From assembly GCF_022539505.1 (NCBI RefSeq), contig NC_061514.1, forward strand, positions 333,171,090-333,235,089: 64,000 bases of DNA, read 5' to 3'. Below, one piece after another: positions 59,532-64,000 of this stretch. The stretch's first letter is position 1; the number at the start of each line of letters is the position of its first letter. This stretch comes from Lolium rigidum. Its lineage: Eukaryota; Streptophyta; Magnoliopsida; Poales; Poaceae. The position numbers and the translations under genes were made by a program. A model generated the notes under the pieces. That model made no database searches. It was not told the origin of the DNA and saw only the letters and a list, made by a program, of their open reading frames with translations.

Positions 59532-59667
59532 GATGCAAGTGGGTCACTATAAGGGTACCCTCTACCCTCTTTATATTAGTGTAAACAAGATCATGTCATC
59601 AGAAAATTTAGTTCAATTTTTGGACTCGATATGGTAAAAGGTACCCTAATATTGCCCCACTTGCATC
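59532..59667. mobile_element. Small MITE-like element with 28-bp inverted repeats
   Basis: Terminal inverted repeats 59532-59559 and 59640-59667 match at 25 of 28 positions, with outer ends GATGCAAGTGGG and CCCACTTGCATC. ATTAG occurs on both sides (59526-59530 and 59668-59672), with one extra A on the left, consistent with a 5-bp target duplication. The 136-bp body has no coding capacity. Superfamily not assigned. Confidence 0.72.
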
Positions 59668-59756
59668 ATTAGCTCCCATCCGCGGCTATCGTGCGAGAAG
59701 CATGATATTAGCAATATGCAAACCTTGATGTTATGATGAAACAAACGTGCATGTAG

Positions 59757-60030
59757 AGAATCAACCTGAGGTTGGATGGTTAGGAGAGTGGTACCCCAGC
59801 CAACCAGAGTTCGAACCACAGGTTTGACATCTGCGTGTTTCATAAAGGCGAAATATAGTGGGAGCCGACGTTCCCATCGATAGCGATACGCCTGTGGTGA
59901 CTTCGTCAATTTCAAGATCCAATCCACCAGCTCAGTCTTCCGGAGGTGCTCATAGTGGTAGAGTGTACGTGTGTGCTTTTATAGGAGTGAGCGTATGCAC
60001 GTCGTTTGTATTGTGTTTCTGAAAAAAAAA
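59757..60030 (+). mobile_element. Au-type SINE
   Basis: 274 bp with a tRNA-like head (GAGGTTGGATGGTTAGGAG and B-box GTTCGAACC at 59809-59817), a typical Au tail (GGAGGTGCTCATAGTGGTAG) and a terminal A run. Flanked by a perfect 9-bp direct repeat TGCATGTAG at 59748-59756 and 60031-60039. Au SINEs are known from many plants and frequent in grasses; the family call rests on similarity to the remembered consensus. It lies about 450 bp upstream of the WD40 gene start. Confidence 0.85.
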
Positions 60031-60039
60031 TGCATGTAG

Positions 60040-60491
60040 TCTAAAAAAAAAAAGCTCCCATCATCGGCTCTCGGTTTTCTCAATCTGCGCTCGGCATCAG
60101 CCCAAACTAGTTTTGGGCTCAATTGGACCGTGCGATGCGACTAACTGGGCCAGGCCAAATAATCTGATTCCTTGGCCGCCACTCAGCCCTGGACCTGAAG
60201 CTGTCCCGTCATCCCCTGCCCGCACCACAGCGCCGCTCTCCCCTGCCGCTTTCTTCTCCCCCGCCGCCGCGCCGCTTCTGCCCTGCCGCCACAAACCCAG
60301 CCAACCACCGGTGGGTCTTGTTTTCCCTTCCCTTTTACCTCCATGGAGGCTCTTCTTGCGTCCGCAGCTCCCCTTCCTCGTAGCTTCCTCTTAGCCTTGA
60401 CGAATCAACTTTGCGAAGCTAATGAACTTGTTTGTTTAACTGCGCTCACTGCAGCCAAGACCCATCCGACACCACACCAGCGGCGGCGATC
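60040..60491 (+). promoter_or_regulatory. Promoter and 5' leader of the WD40 gene
   Basis: Three site II-type motifs (TGGGCY) occur at 60099-60104 (minus), 60114-60119 and 60146-60151. These are common in promoters of plant ribosome-biogenesis and growth genes and are bound by TCP factors. No TATA box is obvious. A CT-rich stretch follows. An ATG at 60343 opens a short upstream frame. It could instead be removed by a leader intron with donor at about 60311 (GTGGGT) and acceptor CTGCAG ending at 60454. Confidence 0.55.
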
Positions 60492-63400
60492 ATGAGTATT
60501 ACAGGCGAGGTCCCCGGCGAAGGCTCCGACGGCGAGGAGGTCTTCATCGACGACGAGGACATCATCAACGAGATACCGCTAGACGAGGAAGGTCAGTACT
60601 ACTACCCACACAAGAGCACTTTCTTGCTTACTCCCGCTTGCTCCGTGCTCACTGCTGGCCTTGCTCAGACCTCCCCGACCAAGACGACGATGACGAGCAG
60701 GAAGAAGACATGATGGGTATGTGTGTGTGGCAGCCAACACCAGTTTTTTCGTTACTAATAGTAGTAACTAACTTGCCTGGTTCACTTATGAGAAAATTAA
60801 GTTCTTTACCCCTGAGATTACAGTATGCTAGTAATTCAAGTCTTTCTCCCTTTAATTTCTGTTGTTTCAGATGAGGTTGAGGATCATTCAGCGTATGCAT
60901 TTCATGGGCATACAGGTAAGATCGATCTCGTTGAACGAACCAACTTATGATATCTTGTGGCTATGATTCATTCATTGTTTGCTCTAGTAAGCTTGATACA
61001 CCGTGCAATTTGTTGTCTGCTACTCCCTCCCTCCGTTCGAAAATAAGTGTCTTGGGCTATATTTGGCAGCAAAGTATCTGAAAACCAAAGTATTAGAAAA
61101 CTGCAGTGTTTTAGTCTGTAGGCAGGGCACATGATACTACAGTTTTCACAAATCAGAGTTTTTTTTGAAGTATTTATAATACTGTGACCTGTTTGGCTAG
61201 CCATGATTTTGTTGAAGCAGCCCTGAACAATCCGCCGACTCTGCCGAATACTTCCGGCGAGAGCAACACAGAAAGATTGTATCAGTCTCTGGTAGATGCG
61301 TTCCACTCAGGAAGGTTAGCCATAATAAAAATAGCTTAATGGGCTTATCGATTCTGCCTTCGGCTACGTAGGAAGCTAGCATACTGATCGAGATTCGATC
61401 TGCCAGTAATGCCGCGGTGCACTAGCAGTTGACTAGATCGATTAGTAGATAGTAATACCACGCCAACATAATGCAGAGACTAGAGAGCCACGGAGGTGCT
61501 TTTTTCTTGAGTTTCTCAGTTTTAGAAAAAGTGGCCGGGACTTCATTTTCTAAAATTGAGAAAATACTGCAGTTTTGGGCATACTGAAGTATTAAAAAGA
61601 ACAGTTTTTGTTGCAGCCAAACACCTCAAAGTATTTAAAACTAAATTATTTCTCAAATTGTGGTATTCTTAGGATACTTTGAAAGTACCTAGCTAACAAA
61701 CAGAGCCTTAACTTTTTGTACATACAGATGTATCTACAACTAAAATTAGTCTAGATACATCCGAATCTAGACAAAAACTGAGATACTTATTTTAGCACAG
61801 AAGGAGTATATCATACGGTACAAGGGTACATTTGAATTGAAAACAATTATGGTAATAGCTTGTTTGATATCTTGGGTACAGATGAGGTCTTCGCTGCTGC
61901 GTGCAGTCCTACAGACGCATCGCTTGTTGTTTCTGGAGGTAAAGATGACAGAGGGTTTCTTTGGAGGATTGGATCTGCAGAGGATGTTCAGGAGCTGCCT
62001 GGTATGGTTGCTCATCTTCTTAGTCTAATTAGGATTTCTGTGCTAGATTTTTTCTATGTAAATGTTTATCAGGACTTTCTCTATGCTTCGTCAACTTTAC
62101 AATATTATTTCTCAAATGTGTCGTTTCTGTTTCTTTTATATATAACTCCGAAAATACTATTGATATATTGCAGCAAGTCTTTCATAGATTTTCTGTCAAA
62201 TAATTATATCTATGTTCCTGTTGCTTCGATTTATGTACGTAAACTTGTTGATGCTTCCCTAGAATTTTCTATCAAGCTTACATAATATTTGTTGCCAATA
62301 CAGGACATAAAGATACTGTCTGCACTGTGGCTTTCAGTTCAGATGGGAAATTGGTGGCCTGTGGAAGCATGGATGGACAGATAAATGTATGGAATACAGC
62401 TACACGAACACTTCAGGGAACACTTGAGGGATCTGATTCAGGCTTTGAGGTGAGATGGTGCTGGTCGCTTTCATCTGTTTAGCTGCCATATTGCTTAACT
62501 GTTTCCATTGCTAAATCCTTGTTTCCTGCTCTTTAACTATATGTAGGTACTTTATGATTGATTATGTCTTTGGTTTTGTAGTGGCTTAAATGGCATCCGC
62601 GAGGTCACTTGATAATTGCCGGATCAGAAGACTGTAATGTATGGATGTGGAATGCAGACCACAATGCCTTTCTGAATACATTTGCTGGCCACAGTAGCAC
62701 AGTGACATGTGGTGACTTTACCCCTGATGGTACTTAGCAATTTCCTTAGTGTTATTTAATTTTATGTATGCTAACGTGATTAAGCTGCCTCTTAATATGG
62801 TATAAAATATATCATCCCTGTCTGGACTTTATTTTAGTCCTGTTTTCTGGAACGCCTCGCAAGAATTTTTTCGCCTGTATGTGACAATCTGTTTTTAGTT
62901 ATCAACACAGGTGCTTCTTCATATCAGTTCAGATTTTAGAGAAACATATGGGTGTGTATTTAATATTTCTGAACTAAAAGTTGATGATGCTTTAACATCT
63001 TAGATCCTTTTTTCACTTGCTTACTTTGGAAGTTTATATTCCCAATGTAGCATATCCATTGTTTAGCTAATTCACATGTTTCTTTATGAAGGTAAACTTA
63101 TTTGTAGTGGATCAGATGATGCAACATTGAGGATATGGGACCCTAAAAGTGCACAGTGCAGACATGTCGTTCGGGGTAAATTATTGTCTATGTTGTAATT
63201 ACCTTATATTCATATGTTTGTTTTTATGCGTTCTCTGTCAACCCTGAACTTTACTGTCTGATCTTTTTTACTTCAATGTAGGTCATAGCTACCATACTCA
63301 AGGATTGACATGTTTAGCTGTTACATGGGACTCCCAATCTATTGTTAGCGGCTCTCAGGATAGTTCCGTGCACATCGTGAGCATAAACTCAGGCCAGGTG

Positions 63401-64000
63401 GGTGTATGGCATGATTTCACACTACTTTTTTTTAGCAAAAAGGTTGATGAAGCACTCCCATCCATGCTGAATGAGCTTTGAGTCCTCATCCAAGTTCACT
63501 TACAATGAAAAGTATCTGATGCAATTTGTGGTTCTAACTATATTTTCCATTGTAGATCATGCAAAAATAATTAATTATTGATCACCTTATTTTGCCTGTA
63601 GTGATTTCTGCAGAGTTTTTTTTTCTGAGATATACTGCAGGGTTATGTTTTCATAGAAAAGTCACATGTAACCTGATGGTAGTTTTTAAAAGTTTTAGAA
63701 ACATGTGCCATGGCTTTGCAGCTAAGGTAAGATTTGATTTGTGTGTAACAAGTGTTGTTGGTTGTTTCTGCAGGTTGTTGGCTCACTAGTTGGCCACACT
63801 AATTCTGTCGAGTGCATTGGCATCTCACCAAGGTACTTGTTCGTGATACGTTCTTGGATCGTTGGACTCTGCATGGTAAAATCTGTTGTCACAATGCACA
63901 TTGCCTTCCCTATTGACCTAGCTAGCTTCGCTCCTGTTCTCTGTGCAGGTATAACTGGGTGGCTACAGGGAGCATTGATCAAACTCTCATTATCTGGGAC
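60492..64000 (+). CDS. AAMP: WD40-repeat protein, AAMP/Sqt1 homolog (5' part, ten exons)
   Basis: Exons: 60492-60591, 60669-60716, 60871-60915, 61882-62001, 62304-62449, 62582-62729, 63092-63175, 63282-63397, 63774-63832 and 63949-64000 (edge). All introns are GT-AG and phases join without a stop, giving 306 codons. The N-terminus is very acidic (EEVFIDDEDIINEIPLDEE). WD40 blades follow with FLWRIG, NVWN, WMWN, RIWD and IIWD ends. The signature GGKDDRGFLWR and EWLKWHPRGHLIIAG resemble human AAMP, related to yeast Sqt1, which escorts ribosomal protein uL16. A role in 60S assembly is an inference from the family. The window stops before the last blades. The start is the first ATG giving the family's acidic N-terminus. 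Confidence 0.92.
61023..61806. mobile_element. Stowaway MITE in intron 3, interrupted by another small element
   Basis: Ends CTCCCTCCCTCCGTTCGA and CAGAAGGAG, flanked by TA on both sides (61021-61022 and 61807-61808), the Stowaway/Tc1-mariner pattern. The left arm is 61023-61053 and the right arm 61707-61806. The ~650 bp between them belong to a second element. Confidence 0.8.
61054..61706. mobile_element. Small DNA-transposon-like insert nested in the Stowaway MITE
   Basis: Imperfect inverted ends: GGGCTATATTTGGCAGC on the left and AACAAACAGAGC on the right, with CTT at both junctions (61051-61053 and 61707-61709). The GGGC-T-x-TTTGG type of terminus recalls Harbinger/Tourist or hAT MITEs; I cannot decide. 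No coding frame. Confidence 0.55.

Noticed and set aside
59646..59927. 93-codon minus-strand ORF
   Set aside because: Lies across the Au SINE body and is its reverse complement.
61887..62285. 141-codon ORF extending AAMP exon 4 into its intron
   Set aside because: A clear donor at 62002 and the family sequence resuming at 62304 show that the extension is intronic.
1..64000. CRISPR arrays, operons, phage or bacterial features
   Set aside because: Repeats are LTRs, minisatellites and MITEs; genes have spliceosomal introns; nothing suggests prokaryotic origin.

Overview
The window is repeat-dense grass DNA, most likely from a Triticeae genome (wheat, barley, rye or Aegilops). The evidence is the kind of repeats: Gypsy LTR retrotransposons with ~1.6 kb LTRs starting TGATACGTCTCC, a primer-binding site for tRNA-Asp, Tat-lineage Gypsy elements carrying spliced antisense genes, an Au-type SINE and Stowaway MITEs. 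Positions 1-58044 are almost entirely nested transposons. Positions 58045-64000 are low-copy DNA holding the only host gene.

Layout, left to right. Element A (minus, leaves the window on the left) has a gag-protease ORF and a ~1.6 kb LTR. That LTR is split by element B (4140-18338, plus), a 14.2 kb Tat-type Gypsy element with gag, protease, RT, two RNase H domains and integrase. B also carries a separate multi-exon antisense gene. Right of A lies element C (18719-23056), of which the 3' LTR and one two-exon ORF are visible; C sits in a LINE fragment (23057-23639). Element D (23640-30586, plus) also interrupts that LINE and ends in a 100-N gap. Element E (30687-37530, minus) follows as LTR-internal-LTR-internal, showing tandem recombination. 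It was inserted in fragment H, the end of a second B-like element. Element I (38398-44160, minus) interrupts H and carries a five-exon antisense gene plus a second antisense coding segment. F and G (44161-51767) are two similar elements in opposite orientation, facing each other across a second 100-N gap. Element J (51768-57809, minus) has an LTR, PBS and a gag remnant but no pol; it keeps the antisense genes. K (57810-58044) is an LTR stub.

The gene-bearing end contains a small MITE-like element, an Au SINE with a perfect target duplication, a promoter with three site II (TGGGCY) motifs, and the first ten exons of a WD40 gene. That gene is the plant homolog of AAMP/Sqt1 and runs off the right edge. 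Its third intron carries a nested pair of MITEs.

No CRISPR array, rRNA, tRNA gene or bacterial-style operon is present. Two observations stand out. First, antisense genes with their own promoters and introns recur in three Tat-type elements. Second, small indels between near-identical copies are concentrated at CAG/CTG trinucleotides (CAG becoming CGAG, CGG or CAAG), and several apparent frameshifts coincide with them. Part of the decay described here may therefore be consensus error at methylated CHG sites rather than mutation.
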